Below are positions 37,888 to 50,147 of a stretch of DNA of 64,000 nt, one piece after another. Under the pieces are notes generated by a model. The model was given only the letters and a program-made list of their open reading frames with translations, had not been told where the DNA came from and did not search any database. The stretch comes from Roseobacter sp. (GTDB lineage Bacteria > Pseudomonadota > Alphaproteobacteria > Rhodobacterales > Rhodobacteraceae): NCBI GenBank assembly GCA_002731875.1, contig PCCY01000010.1, positions 43,379 to 107,378 on the forward strand, given 5' to 3'. Each line of letters starts with the position of its first letter. The first letter of the stretch is position 1. The translations under genes and the position numbers were made by a program.

Positions 37888-38577
37888 ATGTCAGCGTCAC
37901 AACCCCAAATCCTCCTGGTGGAAGATGAACCTGCGCAGCGCGAAGTTCTGGCGTATAACCTTGAATCCGAAGGGTTCGATGTGCGCCGCGCCGAGAATGG
38001 CGAAGAAGCAATGCTGCTGGTCGCCGAGGCACTGCCAGACCTTGTTATTCTTGACTGGATGATGCCGCTGTTAAGCGGGATAGAAGTGTGCCGGCAGCTT
38101 AAAACCCGCGATGACACGCGGCACATACCGGTGATCATGCTATCGGCGCGGTCCGAAGAGGTCGACACCGTACGCGGCCTTGAAACCGGCGCTGATGACT
38201 ATGTGGTGAAGCCATATTCGATGCGCGAACTTATGGCGCGCGTCCGAACCCAGCTGCGTCGCGTCCGTCCGGCATCGGCCGGTGCCGCGCTCAGCTTTGG
38301 TGACATCACGCTGGATACTGAACGCCACAGGGTCAACCGTGCTGAAAATGAACTCAAGCTTGGCCCAACCGAATATCGATTGCTGGTGACCTTGCTGGAA
38401 CGTCCTGGCCGCGTATTCAGCCGTGATCAGCTGTTGGACCATGTCTGGGGGCGCGACATCTATGTGGATACACGCACCGTCGATGTTCACATCGCAAGGC
38501 TGCGAAAGGCGTTGACGATCTATGGCGGGGACGACCCGATAAGAACCGTGCGCGGTGCAGGTTATGCATTAGGATAG
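37888..38577 (+). CDS. phoB: Phosphate regulon response regulator PhoB
   Basis: The 229-residue protein has a receiver domain with Asp56 in LVILDWMMP and Lys in DYVVKPYS, and an OmpR-type winged helix (FGDITLDTERHRVNR; TVDVHIARLRKAL; GAGYALG). It binds PHO boxes such as that at 32264. It closes the phoR-pst-phoU-phoB unit. Confidence 0.95.
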   Translation: MSASQPQILLVEDEPAQREVLAYNLESEGFDVRRAENGEEAMLLVAEALPDLVILDWMMPLLSGIEVCRQLKTRDDTRHIPVIMLSARSEEVDTVRGLETGADDYVVKPYSMRELMARVRTQLRRVRPASAGAALSFGDITLDTERHRVNRAENELKLGPTEYRLLVTLLERPGRVFSRDQLLDHVWGRDIYVDTRTVDVHIARLRKALTIYGGDDPIRTVRGAGYALG

Positions 38578-38885
38578 TCGTATTATTGGCTGAAATATAA
38601 CAGTATTTCAGGGGAAAATTCTTTCCGGACACTTTGCATACTTAATCCTATAATCAGTATTATGTAATTAAAGTGGCTTAAAGTTGGCTGGCCCTATCTC
38701 ATCTTATGGATGATGAACGTTCGGTATCATACTGAATATACTAAAGTTTAACCATGCACGACGTGCACCGTGTCGGGTTTCGCCATGTTTTTCTTTACGC
38801 GCCTTCCGTCGATGCCATAATCAAGGCAAGCGTTACGCCGGTTTCCCCGACTGGTTCACCCGGAATTTAATAAAAGGACATCTCT
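38578..38885. other. Intergenic region after phoB
   Basis: A 308-bp AT-rich region. An 8-bp dyad CTGAAATA / TATTTCAG (38590-38611) lies right after phoB but has no T tract, so it is a weak terminator at best. The remainder must contain the promoter of the rhodanese gene. No gene was seen. Confidence 0.5.
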
Positions 38886-39287
38886 ATGGCCGGACTTAGA
38901 GTTTCATCAGCGGACATGGTGCGCGCTGCCCGGGCGCGAATTACCGAGATTGACGCCCCTGAGCTGATAAATATGATGAACGACCCCGATGTCGTTATCG
39001 TCGATTTGCGCGACATTCGCGAACGTCAGCGCAGCGGCTATATTCCTGGAAGCTTTCACGCACCGCGCGGCATGATCGAATTCTGGGTCGACCCCGACAG
39101 CCCGTACTTCAAAGAGATCTTCGGTCAGGACAAGAAATTTGTGTTCCATTGCGCTTCTGGCTGGCGGTCGGCGATCACCACGGGAACCTTGCAGGACATG
39201 GGGTTCGATGCGGCGCATCTACGTGAAGGGTTCTCGACATGGGAAAAGCACGGCGGTCCGGTCGAATTCCCTGAAAAGAACGACTAA
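38886..39287 (+). CDS. Rhodanese-like domain protein
   Basis: A 133-residue single rhodanese domain: VIVDLRDIRERQRSGYIPGSFHAPRGM and the active-site loop FHCASGWRSA with the catalytic cysteine. It probably transfers sulfur from persulfide donors in the cytoplasm; the acceptor is unknown. AAAAGGA precedes the ATG. aroQ follows after 60 bp. Confidence 0.9.
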   Translation: MAGLRVSSADMVRAARARITEIDAPELINMMNDPDVVIVDLRDIRERQRSGYIPGSFHAPRGMIEFWVDPDSPYFKEIFGQDKKFVFHCASGWRSAITTGTLQDMGFDAAHLREGFSTWEKHGGPVEFPEKND

Positions 39288-39347
39288 ACTTGCTGGGACG
39301 CCTGTGTTACGTCTGAGCCACCAAAAAGCAACAACAAGGCCATCGCT

Positions 39348-39785
39348 ATGACATCCATTCTGATCCTGAACGGTCCGAACCTGAACCTGCTGGGCACGCG
39401 CCAGCCTGATGTCTACGGCAAGACAACCTTGGCCGATGTCGAGGCGCTGTGCCGCGAAAAAGCGAAGACGCTGGGGCTTGATGTCGCGTTTGAGCAGTCC
39501 AACCACGAAGGCGCACTGATCGATCTGATCCACGCGGCCAAAGGCAAACATGCTGCGATTGTGCTGAATGCCGGTGCCTATACACATACGTCGATTGCAT
39601 TGATGGATGCAATTGCCTCAGTCGAGCTTACGGTCGTCGAAGTACACCTGAGCAACATCCACGCGCGCGAGGAATTTAGGCATCGTTCCTACATCGCGCC
39701 TGTGGCTCTGGGTCAAATCTGCGGGTTCGGCGCGCAAGGTTATCTGATGGCGTTGGATGCGCTCAAAGCTCATCTGAAGGCTTAG
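39348..39785 (+). CDS. aroQ: Type II 3-dehydroquinate dehydratase
   Basis: The 145-residue protein has all type II motifs: LNGPNLNLLGTRQPDVYG with the catalytic tyrosine, VLNAGAYTHTSIAL, and HLSNIHAREEFRHRSY. It dehydrates 3-dehydroquinate in the shikimate pathway as a dodecamer. It ends at a terminator shared with tsf. Confidence 0.95.
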   Translation: MTSILILNGPNLNLLGTRQPDVYGKTTLADVEALCREKAKTLGLDVAFEQSNHEGALIDLIHAAKGKHAAIVLNAGAYTHTSIALMDAIASVELTVVEVHLSNIHAREEFRHRSYIAPVALGQICGFGAQGYLMALDALKAHLKA

Positions 39786-39822
39786 GATTAACATGTAATC
39801 ATTTGATTTTAAACGAAAAAAA

Positions 39823-39848
39823 GGCGAAGGTGCTGATGCACCCTCGCC
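39823..39848. terminator. Bidirectional terminator between aroQ and tsf
   Basis: Eleven-bp stem GGCGAAGGTGC / GCACCCTCGCC with one mismatch and loop TGAT. On the minus strand it is followed by seven T, ending the rpsB-tsf operon; on the plus strand by a shorter T tract for aroQ. Confidence 0.85.
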
Positions 39849-39874
39849 CTTTGTCTTATCTGCTGTGTGACAGC

Positions 39875-40750
39875 TTAGCCTTTTGCGGCTTTTGCAACTT
39901 CGGCTGCGAAATCTTCCTTGACGACTTCAATGCCTTCGCCGACTTCCAACCGGACGAAACCGGTGATTGTCGCGCCGGCTTCCTTGGCCGCGGCACCCAC
40001 GGTCACATCAGGGTTCACCACAAACGCCTGGTTCAGCAACGTCACTTCGGACATGTACTTTTGCATACGGCCGGAAATCATCTTTTCGATAACAGCTTCA
40101 GGTTTGCCGGACTCGCGAGCGATGTCCATCTGAACCTGCTTTTCTTTTTCAACAACAGCCGGGTCCAGATCATCCTCGGACAATGACGCAGGGTTAACAG
40201 CCGCGATGTGCATCGCAATCTGCTTGCCAAGTGTTTCGTCACCGCCGGTCATTGCGACCAGAACGCCGATTTTGCCCATGTCAGGTGCGGCTGCGTTGTG
40301 CACGTAGGAAACCACCAGATCGCCGTCGATGGATTGCATGCGGCGTACCGACATGTTTTCGCCGATGGTGGCGATCGCGTCTGTGATAACGGTGGAAACA
40401 GGCTTGCCGCCAATTTCAGCCGCGTTCAGCGCGTCGATATCCGAAACGGACACAGCCGCATTCGCAATACCAGCAACCATTTTCTGGAAGTCGGCGTTTT
40501 TGCCAACGAAGTCGGTTTCCGAGTTCACTTCGACAGCAACACCGTGGCCGCCTTCGACCTTAACCGCGACCAGACCTTCGGCAGCGGTACGGCCGGATTT
40601 CTTGGCAGCTTTTGCCAAACCTTTGGTCCGCAGCCAATCGACGGCTGCTTCCATGTCGCCATCTGTTTCTGTCAGCGCCTTTTTGGCGTCCATCATGCCC
40701 GCACCGGTTGTGTCGCGCAGTTCTTTGACCATGGATGCTGTAATTGCCAT
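39875..40750 (-). CDS. tsf: Translation elongation factor Ts
   Basis: The 291-residue protein has the N-terminal UBA-like domain ([20 protein letters not shown]) and the EF-Tu contact motif SETDFVGKN. It exchanges GDP on EF-Tu. The start at 40750 has AAGGAG upstream; the longer reading frame is not homologous. It follows rpsB after 120 bp, the usual order. Confidence 0.95.
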   Translation of the reverse strand: MAITASMVKELRDTTGAGMMDAKKALTETDGDMEAAVDWLRTKGLAKAAKKSGRTAAEGLVAVKVEGGHGVAVEVNSETDFVGKNADFQKMVAGIANAAVSVSDIDALNAAEIGGKPVSTVITDAIATIGENMSVRRMQSIDGDLVVSYVHNAAAPDMGKIGVLVAMTGGDETLGKQIAMHIAAVNPASLSEDDLDPAVVEKEKQVQMDIARESGKPEAVIEKMISGRMQKYMSEVTLLNQAFVVNPDVTVGAAAKEAGATITGFVRLEVGEGIEVVKEDFAAEVAKAAKG

Positions 40751-40870
40751 CGCTTTGGTTCTCCTTGAATGGGAATGAAAGAAGGGGCAGGAAATCCTGC
40801 TCCGATGTCTCAATCATGTGAATTTTCAGGGCAGGCAGGAGCTAACCCCTGCCCGCTTATATTCAGTCGA

Positions 40871-41740
40871 TTACGACTTGGCTTCGGCGACGGTTTCTTT
40901 TTTGGATTCGATATCCAGAACCGCGTCCTTGCTCATTGCGTCGTTCGATACGGTCTCTTCCGACGCATTGCCGACTTCGACGCCACCGTCGATCAGGGCT
41001 TCTTCTTCGGGCGCTTCTTCCATCGCGCCGATATCAACGCCGGCTGCACCCAGCTGCGCAGACATACCGTCAAGCGCGGCGCGTGCTGCCAGGTCGCAAT
41101 ACAGTCCAATGGCGCGTGCCGCATCATCGTTGCCCGGGATGATATAGTCGATGCCATCGGGAGAGCAGTTGGTGTCGACGACGGCGATAACCGGGATGCC
41201 CAGCTTGTTCGCTTCGGCGACGGCCAGCGCTTCTTTTTTCACGTCGATGACGAAGATCAGGTCAGGGCGACCGCCCATTTCACGGATACCACCCAGCGAT
41301 GCTTCCAGCTTCGCTTGGTCACGTTCCATGCCAAGACGCTCTTTCTTGGTCAGGCCGGCAAAGCCACGCTCGGACTGTTCGTCGATGGATTTCAGACGCT
41401 GGATCGACTTGGAAACAGTCTGCCAGTTGGTCAATGTGCCACCCAACCAGCGGTGGTTCATGTAATACTGTGCGCATTTTTCGGCGGCATCGGCGATCGG
41501 CTGGGCAGCCTGACGCTTGGTACCAACGAAAAGAATGCTGCCGCCCTTGGCGACGGTGTCACGGATGACTTGCAGTGCCTGGTCCAGCATTGGAACAGTC
41601 TGTGTCAGGTCCATGATGTGGATGCCGTTACGCGCGCCGTAGATGAACGGACCCATGCGTGGGTTCCAGCGCTGCGTCTGGTGGCCAAAGTGTACGCCTG
41701 CTTCAAGCAATTGGCGCATGGAGAACTCAGGAAGAGCCAT
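40871..41740 (-). CDS. rpsB: 30S ribosomal protein S2
   Basis: The 289-residue protein has the S2 pattern [24 protein letters not shown] and [10 protein letters not shown]. The C-terminal ~45 residues are acidic and Ala/Glu-rich, longer than in E. coli S2 (241). It leads the rpsB-tsf operon; the promoter should lie in 41741-41962. Confidence 0.95.
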   Translation of the reverse strand: MALPEFSMRQLLEAGVHFGHQTQRWNPRMGPFIYGARNGIHIMDLTQTVPMLDQALQVIRDTVAKGGSILFVGTKRQAAQPIADAAEKCAQYYMNHRWLGGTLTNWQTVSKSIQRLKSIDEQSERGFAGLTKKERLGMERDQAKLEASLGGIREMGGRPDLIFVIDVKKEALAVAEANKLGIPVIAVVDTNCSPDGIDYIIPGNDDAARAIGLYCDLAARAALDGMSAQLGAAGVDIGAMEEAPEEEALIDGGVEVGNASEETVSNDAMSKDAVLDIESKKETVAEAKS

Positions 41741-41962
41741 GTCTCTATACCTTTCCGGTTTTGCCTCGTCGGGGGTCTCGATCCGCGTATGCGGACCAAC
41801 CGGCGGACATTCAGGGATTTCTCCCCCAAAGGCCCAACCCCGACTGCGGGTTTAAGTCCCGCGCATATAGGATACAGGCCGGTGGTGCGCAAGGCGTAAG
41901 TTGATGTCAGGCAATGAACTGCGCAAATTCAGGGCGCGAGCGACGTGTCCGGCATGCCCAGG

Positions 41963-42799
41963 CTACGAAACCGGGGTGTCGGTGGACTGATGGCTCGATC
42001 TCACCTGTCTTTCACATGCCAGCGCGAGCTCTTTGCGGTTCGGGAAATCGCTGACCTTCAGCGGAGGGTGATAATGCGCGATAACGCTGCCTTGGCGATA
42101 GACCGAGAGCGTCTTCAACAGGTGCACACCAAAGGTCATATCACCCCACCATCCATAAAACCGAGGGTCGGCCCCTAGGGGGGCGGTATAGGATATGGTC
42201 ACAGGTTGTATCCAGATGGCATCGCGCAGTGCGTCGGCAAAAAATGACTGGAACAATGTCGTCTTGAAAGGCAGCACCTGTCGTCCGTCGGTGCTGGTGC
42301 CTTCGGGGAAAAACAGCAGCCGCTGTCCTTTCAAAAGTCTTTTCTGGAAAACCACCGTTTGCTCTCGGGCCCGGATGGGGTTGCGTTCGATGAACAAGGT
42401 TCCGGTGGCACGGGCCAGCCAGCCGATACCCGGCCAGCTTTCGACTTCGGATTTAGACACGAAATAAATCCGCTGCGCCGCGTTAAGCGTGAAAATGTCC
42501 AGCCAACTGGTATGGTTGGCCACCACCGCGCCTCTGAAGCGCATGGGCTCACCTTTTATGATATGTTTCAACCCCATGATCACAAAAGCCCCCCGGCAAA
42601 CGCCTTGCGTGATATAGGGTGTGACAGGGCGGCTTTGACCATAAATCGGGCGTTCGATCAGGCGGATCAAAAGCAACAAGATCAACCCGCCGAAAACCAA
42701 CAGGGCCAACATCAGGGCCCTCACCACCGCCAGCCCCCAGCCCAACGGTCTGATCTGCAACTGAACCGGTGGTTCGGTACTGTCCCATGCAGTGCTCAT
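41963..42799 (-). CDS. olsA: Lyso-ornithine lipid O-acyltransferase (PlsC family)
   Basis: The 278-residue membrane-associated acyltransferase has the PlsC motifs NHTSWLDIF, an FIERNPIRAREQTV region and FFPEGTSTDG. An N-terminal membrane segment (about 25-50) is visible. The start at 42799 overlaps the preceding gene by four bases (ATGA). Coupling with an OlsB-type gene makes it the O-acylation step of ornithine lipid synthesis rather than general phosphatidic acid synthesis; that is inference from the pair. Confidence 0.85.
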   Translation of the reverse strand: MSTAWDSTEPPVQLQIRPLGWGLAVVRALMLALLVFGGLILLLLIRLIERPIYGQSRPVTPYITQGVCRGAFVIMGLKHIIKGEPMRFRGAVVANHTSWLDIFTLNAAQRIYFVSKSEVESWPGIGWLARATGTLFIERNPIRAREQTVVFQKRLLKGQRLLFFPEGTSTDGRQVLPFKTTLFQSFFADALRDAIWIQPVTISYTAPLGADPRFYGWWGDMTFGVHLLKTLSVYRQGSVIAHYHPPLKVSDFPNRKELALACERQVRSSHQSTDTPVS

Positions 42800-43560
42800 C
42801 TGGTATCCCCGCCAAACATCTTCCATTTTCGTTCGCTCAAGCAGGAAATGTCCAGCATCACACAGACATCGGTGGTGTTGAAATCATGGTCAATGAACGC
42901 ACCATCCCCGACGAATCCGCCAAGCCTGAGGTATGCCTTTATCAAACTGGGAATCTGTATCATCGCGCTGCGCCGATCCAGTGAGGTTTCTTCGATCAGG
43001 TTCATATTTTGATACGCTTCCGGCAACGCAATGACCCGAAACTCCGGCGGGGCAAGGTGATGGTGATGCAGCATCGACAGTGGCTGCGCCAACGTGTTGA
43101 TATCGGTACCGTGAAAGCTTGCCACCCCAAACAGGATTTCGATTTTGTGAAGAGCGACATATGCGGCAAGCCCGGACCACAGTTGATGCATCGCCGTACC
43201 GCCGCGATAGGCGGGGTGCAGACAGGATCGCCCCAGTTCGAGGATCGGGCACCCGGAAGACTTCAGTTTGCTGAGATCGTATTCATTTTCAGAATAGAAG
43301 CCCCCTGCCCGGTCGGCCATATCGCGGCGCAATAATCGGTATACACCAACTGTTTGACCGGTCTTTGTGTCAATCAGCAACAAATGATCGACGAAATCGT
43401 CAAATTTGTCGATCTCGAGCTTGTGTGCGTGGTCCACCAACGGTCCGCTGCCACCCAATTCGGTGATGAAAACGTCATAGCGCAGCCGTTGCGCCGCACG
43501 CAAATCTTCCGAAGTGCGTGCAAGCCGGACTTGGTACGCTGCCGATTTCACAAGTGTCAT
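42796..43560 (-). CDS. olsB: L-ornithine N-alpha-acyltransferase
   Basis: The 254-residue GNAT-like (hemolysin-family) protein has RLRYDVFITELGG, DHLLLIDTKTGQTVGVYRLL, ELGRSCLHPAYRGG and ILFGVASFHGTD, the pattern of OlsB. It transfers a 3-hydroxyacyl group from acyl-ACP to ornithine, the first step toward ornithine lipids. It overlaps olsA by four bases. Ornithine lipids often replace phospholipids under phosphate limitation, but no clear PHO box was seen upstream. Confidence 0.88.
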   Translation of the reverse strand: MTLVKSAAYQVRLARTSEDLRAAQRLRYDVFITELGGSGPLVDHAHKLEIDKFDDFVDHLLLIDTKTGQTVGVYRLLRRDMADRAGGFYSENEYDLSKLKSSGCPILELGRSCLHPAYRGGTAMHQLWSGLAAYVALHKIEILFGVASFHGTDINTLAQPLSMLHHHHLAPPEFRVIALPEAYQNMNLIEETSLDRRSAMIQIPSLIKAYLRLGGFVGDGAFIDHDFNTTDVCVMLDISCLSERKWKMFGGDTR

Positions 43561-43675
43561 GGGCGGTTGGTATTTCCTTCACGTGTCCGGGTCGTTAAAT
43601 ATGCACTTGTGTGTTCCAGCGCAATCCTTGCTTAACGGCGGATACAGGGCAGATAACACCGGACAAATTCCTATC

Positions 43676-43879
43676 TTAATCATTTGCTAACGATGACCGG
43701 TCATCAAAGACAGGCGTTAAGCCGACGCGGTAGCTGTCGATCACCATCTTACCCTGATTGCGAAAGTTCACCGTCAGTTTTCCGCCTATGTTACTTTGGA
43801 CCTGTCCCACACCCCAATCGGGATGTTGAGGGTGACGCACAAGCATACCGGGTGTAAGAATGGCATTGAGATCATCCAT
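43676..43879 (-). CDS. DUF3553 domain protein
   Basis: A 67-residue protein with MLVRHPQHPDWGVGQVQSNI and GKLTVNFRNQGKMVID, the DUF3553 pattern, which is related to the CarD/UvrD-tail Tudor-like fold. Function is unknown. The ATG at 43879 was chosen for homology; the longer frame covers chpT sequence. It is divergent from chpT with only 31 bp between starts, so the two share a promoter region. Confidence 0.85.
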   Translation of the reverse strand: MDDLNAILTPGMLVRHPQHPDWGVGQVQSNIGGKLTVNFRNQGKMVIDSYRVGLTPVFDDRSSLAND

Positions 43880-43910
43880 GGACGTATCCTTTACAGCGAA
43901 AGATTGATTG

Positions 43911-44507
43911 ATGGCCGATTCAGAAAACGACCTCGCCGCGCTTATCGGAAGCCGTGTTTGCCATGACCTGATATCGCCGATTGGTGCGATCAACAATGGC
44001 CTGGAGCTGGTCGCGATGAGCGGCAATGTAATGAGCCAGGAAATGGAGCTCATTGCTCAGAGTGTGAATAACGCCAGCGCTCGCATACGATTGTTTCGCA
44101 TCGCGTTCGGCGTTGCCGGGGAGCAGTTGATTGGCCGCGCTGAAATTGTGTCGATCTTGACCGATCTGTATGCGCAAGGACGCATGCAGGTCACATGGGA
44201 TGTAGCAGAACCCCAGCCCCGCCAGGATATAAGGTTGGCTTTTCTGGCAGTGCTTTGCCTTGAGACCGGCATGCCATACGGCGGCAATATCACGGTCAGC
44301 AAAGACGGCGCGAACTGGCAATTCGTGGGCACCGCTGAAAAACTGCTGATCGATCCTGATTTGTGGCAGTTGTTAGGGGGCGGCCCCAGAACAGGATCTC
44401 TGGAGCCCAGGCACGTTCAATTCGGGCTTCTGCCCGGTTTTGCCCATGACGCCGGTCGCAAAATCAAATCATCAGCGGATGAAACCGACATCAAGCTTAC
44501 GTTCTAA
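43911..44507 (+). CDS. chpT: Histidine phosphotransferase ChpT
   Basis: The 198-residue protein begins with a dimerising helix containing SRVCHDLISPIGAINNGLEL, where His18 is the phosphorylated residue, followed by a degenerate ATPase-like domain. In alphaproteobacteria ChpT relays phosphate from CckA to CtrA, controlling cell cycle or motility and gene-transfer-agent genes. A TTG directly before the ATG gives one residue more. Confidence 0.9.
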   Translation: MADSENDLAALIGSRVCHDLISPIGAINNGLELVAMSGNVMSQEMELIAQSVNNASARIRLFRIAFGVAGEQLIGRAEIVSILTDLYAQGRMQVTWDVAEPQPRQDIRLAFLAVLCLETGMPYGGNITVSKDGANWQFVGTAEKLLIDPDLWQLLGGGPRTGSLEPRHVQFGLLPGFAHDAGRKIKSSADETDIKLTF

Positions 44508-44514
44508 TCGCCGC

Positions 44515-45792
44515 CTAACCACGAACGGTCCCTTCGCCGCGCACGAGGTATTTAAAGCTGGTCAGCTGTTCGGCACCGACCGGTCCACGTGCATGCATCT
44601 TGCCCGTGGCGATACCGATCTCGGCTCCCATGCCGAATTCACCGCCGTCCGCGAACTGGGTTGACGCATTATGCATCAATATCGCCGAATCCAGCTGCGT
44701 CATGAATTTCGTCGCCGCTGCGTTATCTTCGGTGATGATGCAATCGGTGTGATTGGACCCGTATTGGCGGATATGCGCGATCGCGCCATCGATATCGGGC
44801 ACTGTTTTGGCCGCGATTATCATGTCCAGATACTCGTGCCCCCAGTCATCGTCGGTTGCGGGGACCGTCCCTTCGATTTCCGACAAAGTCTGGTCGGCGC
44901 GCACTTCGACGCCGGCGTCCATCAGAGCCTTGATCACGCCCTTGCCCATGGTGCGCGCGACATTTTCGTGGATCAGCAGGCACTCGGCGGAACCACAAAT
45001 ACCCGTGCGCCGGGTTTTGGCATTCAACACGACCTTCAACACTTTTTCAGGATCGGCGTTTTCGTCAATGTAAATGTGCACGATCCCTTCGAGGTGGGCA
45101 AACACCGGCACGCGCGCCTCGCGTTGCACCAGCCCGACCAACCCTTTGCCGCCGCGCGGCACGATGACGTCAATGGTATCGGTCATCGTCAACATCGCGC
45201 TGACGGCCGCCCGATCACGTGTCGGCACGAGCTGGATCGCATCGACGGGTAAATCCGCGGAGTCAAGACCGCGCTGCAAGGCCGCATGGATCGCACGCGA
45301 TGAATGAAAGCTTTCGGAGCCGCCACGCAGGATCACCGCATTTCCGGCCTTGAGACAGAGGGCACCGGCATCGGCGGTGACGTTGGGCCGCGATTCATAG
45401 ATGACCCCGACCACACCAAGAGGGGTGCGGACACGTTGTATGTTCAGCCCTGAAGGTTGATCCCACTCGGTCAAGACCTGCCCGACCGGGTCATCCTGCG
45501 CGGCAATGCTGCGCAGGCTGTCAGTGATAGCCTGGATACGGTCGAGATCGAGCGCAAGCCTGTCCATCATCGCATCGGACAGCCCTTTTTCGCGCGCATA
45601 GGTCATATCTTTTTCATTGGCGGAAAGGATGTTCTCGCGGTCGTCCCATATGGCTTGGGCCGCGTTCTCAAGCGCTTTTTGTTTCTGCTCAGCGCTGGCA
45701 AAACCCAAGGTGGCACTGGCAGATTTCGCCCGGGTGCCGATATCTGCCATCAACGCAGGAATGTTGTCGGTTTGTGTCATATCCAGTGTCAT
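44515..45792 (-). CDS. proA: Glutamate-5-semialdehyde dehydrogenase
   Basis: The 425-residue aldehyde dehydrogenase-fold enzyme has [36 protein letters not shown] and the nucleophile in [11 protein letters not shown]. It reduces gamma-glutamyl phosphate in proline synthesis. A second ATG lies four codons in. It follows proB after 78 bp, in an operon with obg. Confidence 0.95.
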   Translation of the reverse strand: MTLDMTQTDNIPALMADIGTRAKSASATLGFASAEQKQKALENAAQAIWDDRENILSANEKDMTYAREKGLSDAMMDRLALDLDRIQAITDSLRSIAAQDDPVGQVLTEWDQPSGLNIQRVRTPLGVVGVIYESRPNVTADAGALCLKAGNAVILRGGSESFHSSRAIHAALQRGLDSADLPVDAIQLVPTRDRAAVSAMLTMTDTIDVIVPRGGKGLVGLVQREARVPVFAHLEGIVHIYIDENADPEKVLKVVLNAKTRRTGICGSAECLLIHENVARTMGKGVIKALMDAGVEVRADQTLSEIEGTVPATDDDWGHEYLDMIIAAKTVPDIDGAIAHIRQYGSNHTDCIITEDNAAATKFMTQLDSAILMHNASTQFADGGEFGMGAEIGIATGKMHARGPVGAEQLTSFKYLVRGEGTVRG

Positions 45793-45870
45793 AGCCTAAT
45801 TACTGCTTTTTATAATTTCGGGTTGGTCACTACCTAACGCCTTCGGCGAGGATTTTAAACCATTTGGAAG

Positions 45871-48567
<2,697 letters not shown>

Positions 48568-48569
48568 CG

Positions 48570-48854
48570 TTATGTTCCTCCTCCGAACAATACGAAAAGA
48601 ACCACGATGGCAGCCAGATGTGCCAGGGTCCAGTGAAGATGTCTCGTGTCAGATGCAACTGTCAGGCCGGGAGAAAGCGCGGCAAAGCTTGCGCGGCTAT
48701 CCAGGGGCGGTTTTCCGAACCGGCCGGATGCTGCGACCATCCGGGAACGCGCCGGTTTGCGGTGCTGCCTGACCCTTGCCTGGGGATCAGCGTCTTTGGG
48801 CACCTGCAAAACAACGCCCTCGTCCGAAAGCTCGGGGTGTTTAAAGATTGTCAT
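48570..48854 (-). CDS. Hypothetical 94-aa protein with C-terminal membrane segment
   Basis: From the ATG at 48854 (AAGGAG ten bases upstream) a 94-residue basic protein is encoded, with one hydrophobic segment at its very end (LAAIVVLFVLFGG), suggesting a tail-anchored protein. No family is recognised. It is two bases from the GNAT gene and in the rpmA-obg stretch, so it is probably expressed. Confidence 0.6.
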   Translation of the reverse strand: MTIFKHPELSDEGVVLQVPKDADPQARVRQHRKPARSRMVAASGRFGKPPLDSRASFAALSPGLTVASDTRHLHWTLAHLAAIVVLFVLFGGGT

Positions 48855-48898
48855 TCTGACCCGTCTCCTTTCCGGATAGGTGTGGTCGTGCAAACACG

Positions 48899-48925
48899 AA
48901 AAAGGACCGGCGCTTCCGCCGATCC
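48899..48925 (-). terminator. rplU-rpmA terminator
   Basis: On the minus strand the 9-bp stem GGATCGGCG / CGCCGGTCC with a GAAG loop (one T-G pair) is followed by five T, just after rpmA. Confidence 0.8.
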
Positions 48926-48954
48926 CTGAATTTTAAAACCCTGAGGGGTGCGGC

Positions 48955-49224
48955 TTACTCTGCGGCTTCTGCCACCGGAAGAACCGAAATAAACGTACGG
49001 TTTTTCAGGCCCTTATGAAACTGAACCTTACCGTCGACCTTGGCAAAGATCGTGTGATCCTTGCCCATGCCCACGCCTTCGGCTGGCCAGAACTTCGTGC
49101 CGCGCTGACGCACCAGGATGTTGCCGGGGATGACTGCTTCGCCACCGTATTTCTTCACGCCAAGACGGCGACCCGCTGAGTCGCGGCCGTTACGGGATGA
49201 GCCGCCTGCTTTTTTATGTGCCAT
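48955..49224 (-). CDS. rpmA: 50S ribosomal protein L27
   Basis: The 89-residue protein starts [20 protein letters not shown] and has [17 protein letters not shown], invariant for L27. It lies near the peptidyl transferase centre. It follows rplU after 12 bases. Confidence 0.96.
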   Translation of the reverse strand: MAHKKAGGSSRNGRDSAGRRLGVKKYGGEAVIPGNILVRQRGTKFWPAEGVGMGKDHTIFAKVDGKVQFHKGLKNRTFISVLPVAEAAE

Positions 49225-49236
49225 TGGTGTCTCTCC

Positions 49237-49950
49237 TTAGCCTTTTGCCAGTTCTTTGGCCTGTGCGATCCAGTCTTCACGACCGACACGACCTTTGAAC
49301 GACAGTTTCTCTTCGATAGCTTCGACGTCTGCGTCAGTCCATGCAGCAATCTGAGCGAAGGTTGTGATGCCCTCGCCGTTCAGCTTGCCAACAATCACCG
49401 GGCCGATACCCGAGATCTTGCTTAGATCATCGGCGCCTTCAGCTGCGGGTGCCGCTTTGGCCTTTTTGGCTTTTGCGGGCTTTTCAGCGGCTGGTGCAGC
49501 CTCTGCCTTGACCTTCTTGGCTTTGACCGGCTTGGCCGCTTGGGTTTTGGCCGCAGCGTTCGCAACGATCTCGGCTACCACAGCAGCGCTGACAGACCCT
49601 GTTCCGATAGCAGCCTTTGCACCGGACTTGTCTGCGCCGGACGCAAGGATGTCGCCAATCTTCACCAGCGTCAGTTTCTGACGGTGGCCCTTCGTGCGCT
49701 TGGAAGAGTGCTTCCGGCGGCGCTTGACGAAGTGGATTACCTTTTCACCTTTGATCTGCTCGACAACTTCGGCTTGAACGCCGGCATCCGCAACCAGTGG
49801 TGCGCCCAGCTTGGGGCTGTCGCCGCCCAGCATGAGAACTTCGTTGAATTGAACTGTTTCGCCCGCGTCAGCAGCCAAACGTTCCACCCGAAGCATATCT
49901 CCGGATTGAACCTTGTACTGCTTGCCGCCTGTCTTGATGACCGCAAACAT
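49237..49950 (-). CDS. rplU: 50S ribosomal protein L21 with HhH-like C-terminal extension
   Basis: Residues 1-105 are L21 ([33 protein letters not shown]). The protein has 237 residues, over twice the usual length: an Ala/Lys-rich linker (about 125-170) leads to a C-terminal helix-hairpin-helix-like domain ([39 protein letters not shown]). This extension occurs in Rhodobacteraceae; its role is not known. The start at 49950 is set by the L21 sequence. Confidence 0.93.
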   Translation of the reverse strand: MFAVIKTGGKQYKVQSGDMLRVERLAADAGETVQFNEVLMLGGDSPKLGAPLVADAGVQAEVVEQIKGEKVIHFVKRRRKHSSKRTKGHRQKLTLVKIGDILASGADKSGAKAAIGTGSVSAAVVAEIVANAAAKTQAAKPVKAKKVKAEAAPAAEKPAKAKKAKAAPAAEGADDLSKISGIGPVIVGKLNGEGITTFAQIAAWTDADVEAIEEKLSFKGRVGREDWIAQAKELAKG

Positions 49951-50147
49951 GCGTCTTCCTTTACTGTTTCCGCGTCCTGTGGTCCCCATCTGGGTGTTTG
50001 CGGGCAAAGCCCACCTCGGACAGCGCACCCCGTTTCGGGATGATCATAAAATAACAAAGGCACGCAAAACGCGTACCTATGGAGTGAGGTCTGCCATTTG
50101 CACCAGCCCTGACCATATGTCAAGAGCGGCTAGGCAGGTAAATCATT

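Noticed and set aside
38590..38611. Dyad after phoB as terminator
   Set aside because: The arms are AT-rich and no T tract follows; kept only as a note on the intergenic region.
41741..41962. Possible structured leader upstream of rpsB
   Set aside because: A ribosomal leader was considered, but no conserved motif could be recognised by eye.
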